Below are positions 9,841 to 17,919 of a stretch of DNA of 64,000 nucleotides, piece by piece. This stretch comes from Vibrio renipiscarius (GTDB taxonomy: Bacteria > Pseudomonadota > Gammaproteobacteria > Enterobacterales > Vibrionaceae). The notes beneath the pieces were generated by a model that saw nothing but the letters and a program-made list of their open reading frames with translations, was not told the DNA's origin and made no database searches. The translations under genes and the position numbers were made by a program. The stretch lies in the NCBI RefSeq assembly GCF_000827885.1, contig NZ_JTKH01000021.1, positions 62,001 through 126,000 on the forward strand. Direction: 5' to 3'. How positions within the stretch are numbered: the first letter of the stretch is position 1; each line of letters starts with the position of its first letter.

Positions 9841-9856
9841 ATTTTTAAATACTCAA

Positions 9857-11836
9857 TTATTCGGCGTCTTTTTTCTCTACCGCTTCGCTTGATGTGCTTT
9901 CTTGAGAAGCCGCTTGTTCATCAGTCTTAACTGACTCAGGCGCTTTCTCTTCAGCTTCTGGCTTGGCTTGAGGTTTATTATCATCCGACTTATTCGACGG
10001 AGAATCTCCCCAACCTGCTGGTTCGCGAATATCCGATTTGCGTTCCATTAGGTCATCAATTTGACCCGCATCAATCGTTTCATATTTAACAAGCGCATCT
10101 TTCATCGCGTGCATGATATCCATATTTTGTTCTAGGATTTCACGAGCACGAGCATAGTTGCGGTCGATAATCACACGAACTTCATCATCAATCAGTTTCG
10201 CGGTATCGCTTGAAATATGTTTGGTCTGAGTCACACTGCGGCCCAAGAATACTTCGCCTTCATCTTCTGCGTACAAAAGTGGACCAAGTTTTTCTGAGAA
10301 GCCCCATTGCGTTACCATCTTGCGCGCAATATCGGTTGCACGTTCGATGTCGTTAGACGCACCCGTTGATACATTTTCAACGCCGTAGATAATCTCTTCA
10401 GCTAGACGACCACCGTACAAACTTGAAATCATTGATTCAAGGTGCAGACGAGTCATGCTGACACGATCTTGCTCAGGTAGGTACATCGTCACACCCAGCG
10501 CACGACCACGTGGAATGATAGACACTTTGTACACTGGATCATGTTCAGGTACCAGGCGACCAACAATCGCATGGCCCGCTTCATGGTATGCTGTAGATTC
10601 TTTGGTTTCTTCTGACAGCACCATTGAGCGACGTTCTGCACCCATCATGATTTTATCTTTCGCTAATTCAAACTCAACCATAGAAACATTGCGTTTGTTT
10701 CCACGCGCAGCAAATAGTGCCGCTTCGTTTACTAGGTTTGCTAAATCAGCACCAGAGAAACCCGGTGTACCACGAGCGATCAGCGATGGGTTAACATCAT
10801 CCGATAGTGGCACTTTACGCATGTGAACTTTAAGAATCTGCTCACGACCACGGACATCTGGTAGACCAACCACAACCTGACGGTCAAAACGACCTGGACG
10901 CAGTAGAGCTGGGTCAAGTACGTCTGGACGGTTCGTTGCCGCAATAACGATGATACCTTCGTTACCTTCAAAACCATCCATCTCGACCAGCATTTGGTTT
11001 AGTGTTTGTTCACGTTCATCGTGACCACCACCAACACCTGCGCCACGTTGGCGACCAACCGCATCAATTTCATCGATAAAGATGATACATGGTGCCGCTT
11101 TTTTCGCTTGTTCGAACATGTCACGCACACGAGATGCACCAACACCCACAAACATTTCAACGAAGTCAGAGCCTGAAATAGTAAAGAATGGTACTTTAGC
11201 TTCGCCTGCAATCGCTTTCGCTAGTAAGGTTTTACCCGTACCTGGAGGACCGACCATCAACACACCTGTCGGGATCTTACCGCCCAATTTCTGGAAGCGA
11301 CTCGGATCACGTAGGTAGTCAACCAACTCTTTTACATCTTCTTTTGCTTCATCACAGCCCGCAACATCCGCAAAAGTCGTTTTGATTTGTTCTTCACTCA
11401 TCATACGAGCTTTGCTCTTACCGAAGGACATTGCGCCTTTACCGCCGCCGCCTTGCATTTGACGCATGAAGAAAATCCACACACCAATTAGTAAGATCAT
11501 TGGGAACCAAGAGATGAAAATAGTACCCAGTAAGCTTTGCTCTTCTGGTGGTGTACCTTGAACTTTCACGTTTTGGTTAATTAAGTCATCAAGAAGCTTC
11601 TGATCATAAACTGGCATGTAGGTAACATTTTTCGCACCTGCGCCACGACGAACGAAAGTGATTTCGCCATCTTTAAAAGTTGCTTCCTGAATCTGGCCTT
11701 GGCCAACTTCCTGTACAAACGTAGTGTAATCAACCGCCTTGCCGTTACTTTCACTTGGCCCGAAGCTCTGGAAAACCGACATCAACACTACAGCGATAAC
11801 AAGCCACAGAATTAAATTTTTTGCCATGTCACTCAA
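9857..11836 (-). CDS. ftsH: ATP-dependent zinc metalloprotease FtsH
   Basis: FtsH is a hexameric inner-membrane AAA+ protease that degrades membrane and regulatory proteins. Two N-terminal membrane helices (about residues 5-25 and 100-122) flank a periplasmic domain. The AAA module follows, with Walker A GPPGTGKT, Walker [12 protein letters not shown] and the SRH ([19 protein letters not shown]). The protease site is HEAGH. The C-terminal tail is acidic and rich in Lys, Glu and Ser, unlike the E. coli tail. A TTG at 11836 has AGAGG 8 bases before it; an ATG three codons later (11827) starts [11 protein letters not shown]. coli has the same TTG/ATG ambiguity. The TTG is preferred on spacing. 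Confidence 0.96.
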   Translation of the reverse strand: MSDMAKNLILWLVIAVVLMSVFQSFGPSESNGKAVDYTTFVQEVGQGQIQEATFKDGEITFVRRGAGAKNVTYMPVYDQKLLDDLINQNVKVQGTPPEEQSLLGTIFISWFPMILLIGVWIFFMRQMQGGGGKGAMSFGKSKARMMSEEQIKTTFADVAGCDEAKEDVKELVDYLRDPSRFQKLGGKIPTGVLMVGPPGTGKTLLAKAIAGEAKVPFFTISGSDFVEMFVGVGASRVRDMFEQAKKAAPCIIFIDEIDAVGRQRGAGVGGGHDEREQTLNQMLVEMDGFEGNEGIIVIAATNRPDVLDPALLRPGRFDRQVVVGLPDVRGREQILKVHMRKVPLSDDVNPSLIARGTPGFSGADLANLVNEAALFAARGNKRNVSMVEFELAKDKIMMGAERRSMVLSEETKESTAYHEAGHAIVGRLVPEHDPVYKVSIIPRGRALGVTMYLPEQDRVSMTRLHLESMISSLYGGRLAEEIIYGVENVSTGASNDIERATDIARKMVTQWGFSEKLGPLLYAEDEGEVFLGRSVTQTKHISSDTAKLIDDEVRVIIDRNYARAREILEQNMDIMHAMKDALVKYETIDAGQIDDLMERKSDIREPAGWGDSPSNKSDDNKPQAKPEAEEKAPESVKTDEQAASQESTSSEAVEKKDAE

Positions 11837-11934
11837 GGTGTCAGCCTCTCGATAACTAATTGTAATTAAAGGTAGGGTACTACAGTTCGTAGACTGTAGC
11901 TATAGTGTTAACCGTCGCTTAAACAAGCAAATAG

Positions 11935-12564
11935 TTAACCTTTGTAACCAGTGGCTACAACAAAGACTTCACGGGATCGAGCTCGTGAAGAGTCCGGCTT
12001 TCTAATCTTTACGGTCTTGAACATGTCACGTATTTCCTTCACGTATTGATCGAATCCTTCTCCCTGGAAGACCTTGACAACAAAGCTACCATTTGTGGCT
12101 AGAACTTGTCGACACATATCCAATGCGAGTTCAACTAAATACATCGCTCTTGGTTGGTCAACGGAGCTATTCCCCGCAATGTTTGGTGCCATGTCTGACA
12201 TCACTACATCCACCATTGATGGCTGAATTCTGTCTAAAAGCGCTTCCAGTACTGCTTCATCACGGAAGTCACCTTGTAGGAAACTTACGCCCGCAATAGG
12301 ATCCATAGGTAATAAATCACAGGCAATAATTTGCCCTTCATCACCTACTATCTTAGCAGCATATTGAGACCATCCACCGGGAGCTGCGCCTAAATCAACG
12401 ACAGTCATCCCATTTTTCAACAATTTATCTTTTGTTTGGATCTCTTCCATCTTGAAATAGGCACGTGAACGGTATCCCTTTTTACGGGCTTCATTTGCGT
12501 ACTTATCATCAAAGTGTTCTTTCAACCAACGGCCAGAACTCGCCGAGTGTTTCTGTTTACTCAT
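11935..12564 (-). CDS. rlmE: 23S rRNA (uridine-2-O)-methyltransferase RlmE
   Basis: RlmE (RrmJ/FtsJ) methylates the 2-prime hydroxyl of U2552 in the A-loop of 23S rRNA on the 50S subunit. The 209-residue protein has the N-terminal basic segment ([30 protein letters not shown]) containing the first catalytic Lys. The SAM motif [15 protein letters not shown] comes next, then the catalytic Asp in VMSDMAPN and a late VVKVFQGEG holding the second Lys. It is upstream of ftsH on the same strand, as in E. coli, and divergent from yhbY. Confidence 0.96.
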   Translation of the reverse strand: MSKQKHSASSGRWLKEHFDDKYANEARKKGYRSRAYFKMEEIQTKDKLLKNGMTVVDLGAAPGGWSQYAAKIVGDEGQIIACDLLPMDPIAGVSFLQGDFRDEAVLEALLDRIQPSMVDVVMSDMAPNIAGNSSVDQPRAMYLVELALDMCRQVLATNGSFVVKVFQGEGFDQYVKEIRDMFKTVKIRKPDSSRARSREVFVVATGYKG

Positions 12565-12701
12565 TTTAATCCTAACAAGCTACAAAAAGGAGCTATTGTT
12601 GTAATAGGGTCAGCCTATTGCTCAATAAATTATAGTCTTCTGCAATAGATGGCGTTAAAATAGCTTTTTTCAACCCTTATTTAAAGAAAATTGGCCGCGT
12701 A

Positions 12702-12998
12702 ATGAACCTAAGCACCAAACAAAAGCAGCACCTAAAAGGCCTAGCACACAGCTTAAAACCAGTTGTGCTACTTGGCGCAAATGGACTAACGGAAGCTGTT
12801 CTAGCGGAAATTGAAATCGCGCTGAATCATCATGAACTGATCAAAGTAAAGATCGCCACGGAAGACCGTGAGACAAAAGTTCTGATTGTTGACGCTATCG
12901 TGCGTGAATCTGGCGCTGAAAAAGTACAAGTTATCGGTAAAACACTTGTTCTTTTCCGTCAAACTCAAGAGCGTAAAATCGAACTTCCACGTAAGTAA
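12702..12998 (+). CDS. yhbY: YhbY family CRM-domain RNA-binding protein
   Basis: This 98-residue protein is a single CRS1-YhbY (CRM) domain. The visible signature is LSTKQKQHLKGLAHSLKPVVLLGANGLTEAV, followed by LIKVKIATEDRE and QVIGKTLVLFR. YhbY associates with pre-50S particles in E. coli and is thought to help ribosome assembly. It is divergent from rlmE, sharing a 137-base spacer, and converges on greA across a palindromic terminator. The Shine-Dalgarno sequence is weak. Confidence 0.93.
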   Translation: MNLSTKQKQHLKGLAHSLKPVVLLGANGLTEAVLAEIEIALNHHELIKVKIATEDRETKVLIVDAIVRESGAEKVQVIGKTLVLFRQTQERKIELPRK

Positions 12999-13020
12999 GT
13001 TCCATTAATACGCAATAAAA

Positions 13021-13040
13021 AAGGTCGCCATGGCGACCTT
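13021..13040. terminator. Bidirectional terminator between yhbY and greA
   Basis: A perfect 20-base palindrome, AAGGTCGCCA/TGGCGACCTT, is flanked by A and T runs. It serves yhbY on one side and greA on the other. Confidence 0.85.
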
Positions 13041-13078
13041 TTTGCTATCTATAACTTTTGTTATCTAAAACAAAGCAA

Positions 13079-13552
13079 TTAGATATATTCAACACGGTCG
13101 ATTTCGAAATCACGCTCACCACCTGGGGTAGAGATCACAACTTCATCACCTTCCAATTTGCCGATTAGACCACGTGCGATTGGCGAGCTCACTGAAATGC
13201 GGCCGCTCTTAATGTTCGCTTCGTCTTCACCCACAATTTGGTATCTTTTTTCTTCTTCGGTATCGCAATCAATCAGAGTCACGGTTGAACCAAAAATGAT
13301 TTTTCCGTTATTTTCCATCTGAGTAACGTCAATCACTTGTGCCACTGACAGTTTGTATTCGATATCACGAATTTGCGCTTCGCAAATGCCCTGCTCTTCG
13401 CGAGCAGCATGGTATTCAGCGTTCTCTTTTAGATCGCCCAGTTCACGAGCTTCAGCAATTGCGATCGAAATTAGTGGGCGAAGCTTTAATAGTCGTTCTA
13501 GCTCTTGACGCAGCTGCTGTTCGCCACGTGCTGTCATTGGGACTTTTTCCAT
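13079..13552 (-). CDS. greA: Transcription elongation factor GreA
   Basis: GreA enters the secondary channel of backtracked RNA polymerase and triggers transcript cleavage. The 157-residue product has an N-terminal coiled coil whose tip carries the acidic loop [20 protein letters not shown]-like C-terminal domain follows ([33 protein letters not shown]). Two tandem ATGs occur (13555 and 13552). I chose 13552 because AGAGG is 8 bases away and [10 protein letters not shown] matches the usual family start. The leader contains a terminator (see 13596-13619). Confidence 0.96.
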   Translation of the reverse strand: MEKVPMTARGEQQLRQELERLLKLRPLISIAIAEARELGDLKENAEYHAAREEQGICEAQIRDIEYKLSVAQVIDVTQMENNGKIIFGSTVTLIDCDTEEEKRYQIVGEDEANIKSGRISVSSPIARGLIGKLEGDEVVISTPGGERDFEIDRVEYI

Positions 13553-13595
13553 CATATACCTCTAGGCCAAAGCAAACTTTGGACAAAATAAAAAA

Positions 13596-13619
13596 TACCC
13601 AGCCCACAAGAGCTAGGTA
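13596..13619 (-). terminator. Terminator inside the greA leader (GraL-like)
   Basis: On the minus strand TACCTAGC and GCTGGGTA form an 8-bp stem with one G-U pair, followed by TATTTTTTA-type U residues at 13590-13595. It lies 43 bases upstream of the greA ATG. No minus-strand gene precedes it, so it must act on greA leader transcripts. Confidence 0.65.
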
Positions 13620-14081
13620 GTCAATACGCTTATCAATTTAGCTTAGTGTAAACAAACTTATTGTTTAAATCATCTTAAATCCATTCAGGACTCAAGCCTT
13701 CATACTTTGTGTCACATTTCTTACCCTAAAAGATGCAATATCTCCCCTTTAGAAAGATAAAAAAACATAAAAACAAGAAAAATACGCCTATTTCTCGAGC
13801 GAAGGCAAATTATTCAGCACACCTTATACCTCAAGCGTTCGAACCATAACCACGACAAATAGAACACTGTTCACAATCCAAATTTATATCGTTTTACTAA
13901 CCGTGTAAGGAACTTTGGCGGTAAAACTAATCCCACGAAATGCAGCCATGGCTAATACGTTGATTTCATTCAACTCGCTGAAGCGCTGCTCACAGTAAGA
14001 GATGACGTTAAACGTTAAATGGACAGATGGCTTCATTTCTCAATAACAACGATTTATGGACAAAAATTTAGGACTGATAAG
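13620..14081. promoter_or_regulatory. Divergent greA / ompU control region
   Basis: About 460 bases hold no credible gene. The part near 13740-13800 is very A-rich on the plus strand (runs of AAAAAACATAAAAAC type), which fits the AT-rich sites bound by ToxR or H-NS at ompU in V. cholerae. This is inference: I could not fix a -10/-35 pair. The ompU leader just before the ATG contains AGGA eight bases upstream. Confidence 0.4.
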
Positions 14082-15134
14082 ATGAACAAGACTCTGATTG
14101 CCCTAGCAGTATCAACTGCTGCCCTAGCGACTGGTGCACAAGCTGCAGAACTCTACAACCAAGATGGTAACTCTATCGATATGGGCGGCCGTGCAGAGGC
14201 GCGTCTATCTCTTAAAGATGGCAAAGCCGAAGACAAATCTCGTATCCGTTTAAACTTTCTAGGTAAAGCTCAAATCACTGACGGCCTGTACGGTGTTGGT
14301 TTCTACGAAGGTGAGTTCACTACAGCTGAAAATGGTCTAGGGACTGACGCTGACGACACTAGCGACCTAACTAACCGTTACGCATACGCAGGTCTTGGCG
14401 GTGCATTTGGTGAAGTCACTTACGGTAAAAATGACGGTGCGCTAGGTGTAATCACAGACTTTACAGATATCATGGCCTACCACGGTAACTCAGCAGCAAT
14501 GAAAATCAACGTTGCAGACCGTGCTGACAATATGATTTCGTACAAAGGCGAATTCAACAATCTTGGCGTAAAAGCAAGCTACCGTTTTGCTGACCGTACT
14601 GAGCTAAACGCAGCAGGTAACATTGCAGGTCCTGATGAAGATGTTGCATCATACGGTGACAATAACGCTGACGGTTACTCACTATCGTCTATCTACGCGG
14701 TAGGTGATACCGGCCTAGCATTAGGTGCAGGTTATGCAAGCCAATACTCTGGTGCTGATGAGCAAAATGAGTACATGCTAGCAGCCTCTTTCGCTATCAA
14801 TGACTTGTACTTCGCAACCACGTTCACTGATGGTCAAGTTCAAGAGAAAGATGGTGACTACACTGGTTACGAATTTGCAGCGGCGTACACTTTAGGTCAA
14901 ACCGTATTTACATCGACTTACAACAACGCAGAAACTAACGATGAAACGTCTGCGGATAACATTGCGATCGATGCAACGTACTACTTCCAACCTAACTTCC
15001 GCGGTTACGTATCATACAACTTCAACCTAATCAGTGAAGGTGACAAGTTCGGTACTGCTGGCTACTCAAACGTAAAAGCGACATCAGCTCAAGCTGAAGA
15101 CGAAATTGCACTAGGTCTACGTTACGATTTCTAA
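14082..15134 (+). CDS. ompU: OmpU-type outer membrane porin
   Basis: This is a general diffusion porin of the outer membrane, predicted as a 16-strand beta barrel. The start at 14082 gives MNKTLIALAVSTAALATGAQA, a clean signal peptide with cleavage after residue 21, and a 350-residue precursor. An upstream in-frame ATG at 14019 would add a non-signal extension and has no ribosome-binding site. The mature protein shows GGRAEARLSLKDGKAEDKSR, YGVGFYEGEFTT, GEVTYGKNDGALGVITDFTDIM and ends LGLRYDF with a terminal Phe. The match to V. cholerae OmpU is close, and the position between greA and dacB is the OmpU locus. Codon use is strongly biased, as expected for a major porin. Confidence 0.93.
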   Translation: MNKTLIALAVSTAALATGAQAAELYNQDGNSIDMGGRAEARLSLKDGKAEDKSRIRLNFLGKAQITDGLYGVGFYEGEFTTAENGLGTDADDTSDLTNRYAYAGLGGAFGEVTYGKNDGALGVITDFTDIMAYHGNSAAMKINVADRADNMISYKGEFNNLGVKASYRFADRTELNAAGNIAGPDEDVASYGDNNADGYSLSSIYAVGDTGLALGAGYASQYSGADEQNEYMLAASFAINDLYFATTFTDGQVQEKDGDYTGYEFAAAYTLGQTVFTSTYNNAETNDETSADNIAIDATYYFQPNFRGYVSYNFNLISEGDKFGTAGYSNVKATSAQAEDEIALGLRYDF

Positions 15135-15160
15135 TTAACGGACTCTTAGTCACAAACATT

Positions 15161-15186
15161 AAACGCCTGCTCACTTGCAGGCGTTT
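15161..15186 (+). terminator. Terminator of ompU
   Basis: AAACGCCTGC and GCAGGCGTTT form a perfect 10-bp stem with a 6-base loop, followed by a T run. Confidence 0.9.
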
Positions 15187-15232
15187 TTTTTATATACTCA
15201 AAGAACCATTCGTCTCACTCGTTTACGTTCAT

Positions 15233-16663
15233 ATGATGACACCACTCTTTCGTTCGGCTGTTACCAGCATCATTTGTTTGTCTTCCAGCTTCGCTTTTGC
15301 TTACGCTCCGATTGAACATTTACCTCAAGGTAGCCGCGTTTCTATTGCTATTGAGCCACTTAACGGTAAGAAACCCTTTTTAACCACCTCAAACCGTGAT
15401 CAGTTTTTTCCGCCCGCCAGTACGCTCAAGGTGGTGACTGCACTCGCGGCAAAACTCGCGCTGGGTGATGAATTTCAATTTAAAACACGATTGGAATCGA
15501 ACCAACATGATGTGGTGATTCGTTTTAGTGGTGACCCAACGTTAACCCGTCAAGACCTGAAACAATTATTAACCTTGGCGCGCCAACAAGGCATTACTAC
15601 CATCAAAGGTGACCTCTGGCTCGATAACAGCGCATTTAATGGGTATGAACGTGCGATCGGCTGGCCCTGGGATATTACCGGTGTTTGTTATAGCGCTCCC
15701 TCATCCGCCATCACTTTAGATGAGAACTGCGTTCAAGCTTCAATTTATGCCAATAAAGATGGTTCAACTCGAGCTTATACCCCAGAGCACTTCCCTATTT
15801 ATCTTTCAACCACAGCAAAAACGATTTCAAAACAGCGCTACGAAGAGACGCATTGCGATTTAGAGCTGCTGACTACACCAGAAAATCACTACCAGCTGTC
15901 AGGCTGCTTAGTGGAGCGTAGCAAGCCGCTGCCGCTCAAATTTGCAGTACAAAATCCAACCCTGTACACCCAAAGAACCGTTCACGCGCTCTTGAACCAG
16001 CTCAATATCAAGTTAGTGGGCGATGTAAGAGTCGGGACACCTGAGATAAGCAATCTAAAACCGATAGCCACTCACTACTCAGCCAAGCTGCCAGAGCTAC
16101 TCACTGTCATGCTGCAAAAATCCGACAATCTTATCGCTGACAATGTGACTAAAGCCATCGGCCAACATCACTTCAACTTACCAGGCAGCTACAACACCGG
16201 TACGGAAGCGATAAAACAAGTGATCGGAGAAAAAACGGGGATCAACATCGAGCGAAATACAATCGTTGATGGTTCGGGGTTATCGCGCAACAACCGCTTT
16301 ACCAGCGCCGATATGACCGCACTTCTGCGTTATATTTGGCAGCATGACGAACAGCTAGGATTGATCGCTTTAATGCCGACCGCAGGGAAAAATGGCACCT
16401 TAAAATACCGCAGCAGCATGCGTAATGAACCGATCAAAGGTCAATTGGTTGCCAAAAGTGGGTCGGTTTATGGGAGTTATAATATGGCGGGATTTGGCTT
16501 AAATAAACAAGGCCAAGCAACCACCTTATTCGTGCAGTATGTGGCGGATTATCTGCCAACAAAAAAGGACAACGATACACCGACCGTTGCCCCTATCACT
16601 CAATTTGAACAGCAGTTCTATGAAGACGTGCTCAAATACAGTCAGGCAAGCCCTAGGAAGTAA
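15233..16663 (+). CDS. dacB: D-alanyl-D-alanine carboxypeptidase/endopeptidase (PBP4)
   Basis: DacB is a periplasmic class C penicillin-binding protein that removes terminal D-Ala and cleaves peptide cross-links. The 476-residue precursor has a signal peptide ending near SSFAFA. The motifs are in order: SxxK as PASTLKVV (Ser63, Lys66), SxN as KSDNLIADNVTK, and KxG as VAKSGSVYGSYN. A large insert between the first two motifs (LWLDNSAFNGYERAIGWPWD) is typical of PBP4. No strong Shine-Dalgarno sequence precedes the ATG pair. The 3-prime end overlaps the convergent mgtE-like gene by 22 bases. Confidence 0.93.
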   Translation: MMTPLFRSAVTSIICLSSSFAFAYAPIEHLPQGSRVSIAIEPLNGKKPFLTTSNRDQFFPPASTLKVVTALAAKLALGDEFQFKTRLESNQHDVVIRFSGDPTLTRQDLKQLLTLARQQGITTIKGDLWLDNSAFNGYERAIGWPWDITGVCYSAPSSAITLDENCVQASIYANKDGSTRAYTPEHFPIYLSTTAKTISKQRYEETHCDLELLTTPENHYQLSGCLVERSKPLPLKFAVQNPTLYTQRTVHALLNQLNIKLVGDVRVGTPEISNLKPIATHYSAKLPELLTVMLQKSDNLIADNVTKAIGQHHFNLPGSYNTGTEAIKQVIGEKTGINIERNTIVDGSGLSRNNRFTSADMTALLRYIWQHDEQLGLIALMPTAGKNGTLKYRSSMRNEPIKGQLVAKSGSVYGSYNMAGFGLNKQGQATTLFVQYVADYLPTKKDNDTPTVAPITQFEQQFYEDVLKYSQASPRK

Positions 16664-17487
16664 TTCACCACACTGAAATAGATCCACATGCCGGATATAT
16701 CAACCACTGAGGCTAAAACTGGACTCACTAATACTGCGGGGTCCAGTTTGCAAGCTCGCGCCAATATGGGCAGTAAGCCACCCAAGGTGGTCGATAGCGT
16801 GACCTGAATAAAGAGTGCCACCGCAATCGCAAGGGCAATAATCTGCAAGTCAAAGCCACCAGCACTCCCCTCAGGGCTGAACCAGAGAATACGCCCAATC
16901 ATTACCAGCGAAATCGCGAGAGCTAAGCACACGGCAACTCGACTCTCTTTCCATAACACTTTTAACCACTGACGTTTTTTTAGATCTCCGGTCGCCAAGG
17001 CTCGAATCACTAACGTCGCGGCTTGTGTTCCCGTATTCCCCCCCGCCGCCGCAATCACTGGCATATAAATCGCCAGTAGAACTAACTGACTCAGGGTGTC
17101 TTCATATTGAGCAATAATCAGACCAGACACGATCCCAAGCAACGCCAACGCGATAATCCAGCCAATGCGTTGACGAACATGACCCATCACCGAGGTTGCA
17201 AGATAACTGTCGCTGCTCATCACTTCAGAGTAATAAAGTCCAAGGCGGCTGGCATAATGACGCGCAAGTCTATCGTGCCCTTGCCCCTCTAACTGATGAA
17301 TGAGTTGTTGAACATACCCCAATGAACAGTGCTGCAAAATAGCCACCGCTTCATCAATGGGCATGACAGCAAGTAAATTTACTTGCTGTGCTTGTTCGTA
17401 CTTTAAAAAAGCATTCCGTGCTGCACCAATCTCCTCAACAGAGAAGTGCGGCGCATTTTCCACATAGATGTTATTCATTACCGTCAT
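16642..17487 (-). CDS. MgtE-like magnesium transporter without CBS domains
   Basis: The C-terminal half is an MgtE membrane domain of about five helices. It contains MPVIAAAGGNTGTQAATLVIRALA, the family signature that forms the pore, and a later DPAVLVSPVLASVVDISGMWIYF. A short MgtE_N-like helical segment precedes it (EAVAILQHCSLGYVQQLIHQL). The two CBS domains that close classical MgtE channels at high Mg2+ are absent, so gating must differ. I set the start at the ATG at 17487 (281 residues), 8 bases after GGGAG. A longer open frame reaches 17571. The gene has its own promoter and a 330-nt structured leader, and its end overlaps dacB. Confidence 0.8.
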   Translation of the reverse strand: MTVMNNIYVENAPHFSVEEIGAARNAFLKYEQAQQVNLLAVMPIDEAVAILQHCSLGYVQQLIHQLEGQGHDRLARHYASRLGLYYSEVMSSDSYLATSVMGHVRQRIGWIIALALLGIVSGLIIAQYEDTLSQLVLLAIYMPVIAAAGGNTGTQAATLVIRALATGDLKKRQWLKVLWKESRVAVCLALAISLVMIGRILWFSPEGSAGGFDLQIIALAIAVALFIQVTLSTTLGGLLPILARACKLDPAVLVSPVLASVVDISGMWIYFSVVNYFLGLA

Positions 17488-17596
17488 GGCGAATCTCCCG
17501 ATTGGCAAGGTAACGACCATCAAATACAACGGGCAACAGCACACAATGCGTCGATAAAACGCCAAAAGCAATGATGCGCAAAGGCAAACGAACCAT
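17471..17596 (-). CDS. Possible 41-codon upstream ORF overlapping the mgtE-like start
   Basis: An ATG at 17596 opens a 41-residue frame beginning MVRLPLRIIAFGV and ending REIRHDGNE. It runs through the transporter start and stops at TAA 17471-17473. The TAA lies inside ATGAATAAC, the alternative MNN start of the transporter, so translation could be coupled. No Shine-Dalgarno sequence is visible and no homolog is known to me. It may be chance. Confidence 0.25.
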   Translation of the reverse strand: MVRLPLRIIAFGVLSTHCVLLPVVFDGRYLANREIRHDGNE

Positions 17597-17676
17597 AAAA
17601 TAGGGTTTGAATGGCGTGTGATTACGTTGTATTGAAATCTAGAAGAGTGGCAACGAAAAGAGAGAACAAAGAAGCC

Positions 17677-17780
17677 CTACCCGATGGGTAGACGCATATA
17701 AGGCAATACCGATTGGGGGGTTAGTGATCGCCCTTATTCTTAGTCACCCTAAGACTGGGGGGATGGTCGGTATTGTTCAT
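17677..17780 (-). promoter_or_regulatory. Structured leader RNA of the mgtE-like gene
   Basis: On the minus strand CAATACCGA (17775-17767) pairs perfectly with TCGGTATTG (17712-17704). The pair encloses a TCTTAG-GGTGA-CTAAGA hairpin (17754-17738) flanked by two runs of six C. A third hairpin CTACCC-ATC-GGGTAG (17691-17677) follows. A likely extended -10 (TGTTATCAT, TATCAT at 17825-17820) stands upstream. The layout, leader to an Mg2+ transporter with an internal small ORF, suggests transcription or translation attenuation. It does not match the M-box pattern I know. Confidence 0.55.
17721..17780 (-). CDS. Putative 19-residue leader peptide of the mgtE-like gene
   Basis: GGAG lies six bases before an ATG at 17780. 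The frame reads MNNTDHPPSLRVTKNKGDH and stops at TAA 17723-17721. The codons for Asp-His-Pro-Pro fall right after the 5-prime arm of the closing stem. Ribosome progress over them would therefore decide whether the stem forms. Proline- and acid-containing leader peptides control mgtA and mgtCBR in enteric bacteria (MgtL, MgtP); the analogy is inference. Confidence 0.4.
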   Translation of the reverse strand: MNNTDHPPSLRVTKNKGDH

Positions 17781-17875
17781 TAAAAACTCCAAATTCACTA
17801 CCCACACGGTAGCGCGATTATGATAACAAAATGCCCAGCAGATAAAAGCCTCAAGCCCGTTTTTAAGCCAATAAA

Positions 17876-17897
17876 AAAGCGCCTATACAGGCGCTTT
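17876..17897 (-). terminator. Terminator of tyrS
   Basis: AAAGCGCCT and AGGCGCTTT pair in a 9-bp stem with a 4-base loop. Six U residues follow on the minus strand, 23 bases past the tyrS stop. It separates tyrS from the mgtE-like gene. Confidence 0.85.
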
Positions 17898-17919
17898 ATC
17901 AATCAGGGGTGAATCATCA

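Noticed and set aside
17641..17800. M-box (ykoK) or yybP-ykoY riboswitch before the mgtE-like gene
   Set aside because: The conserved loops and paired segments of those classes that I know are not present on either strand.
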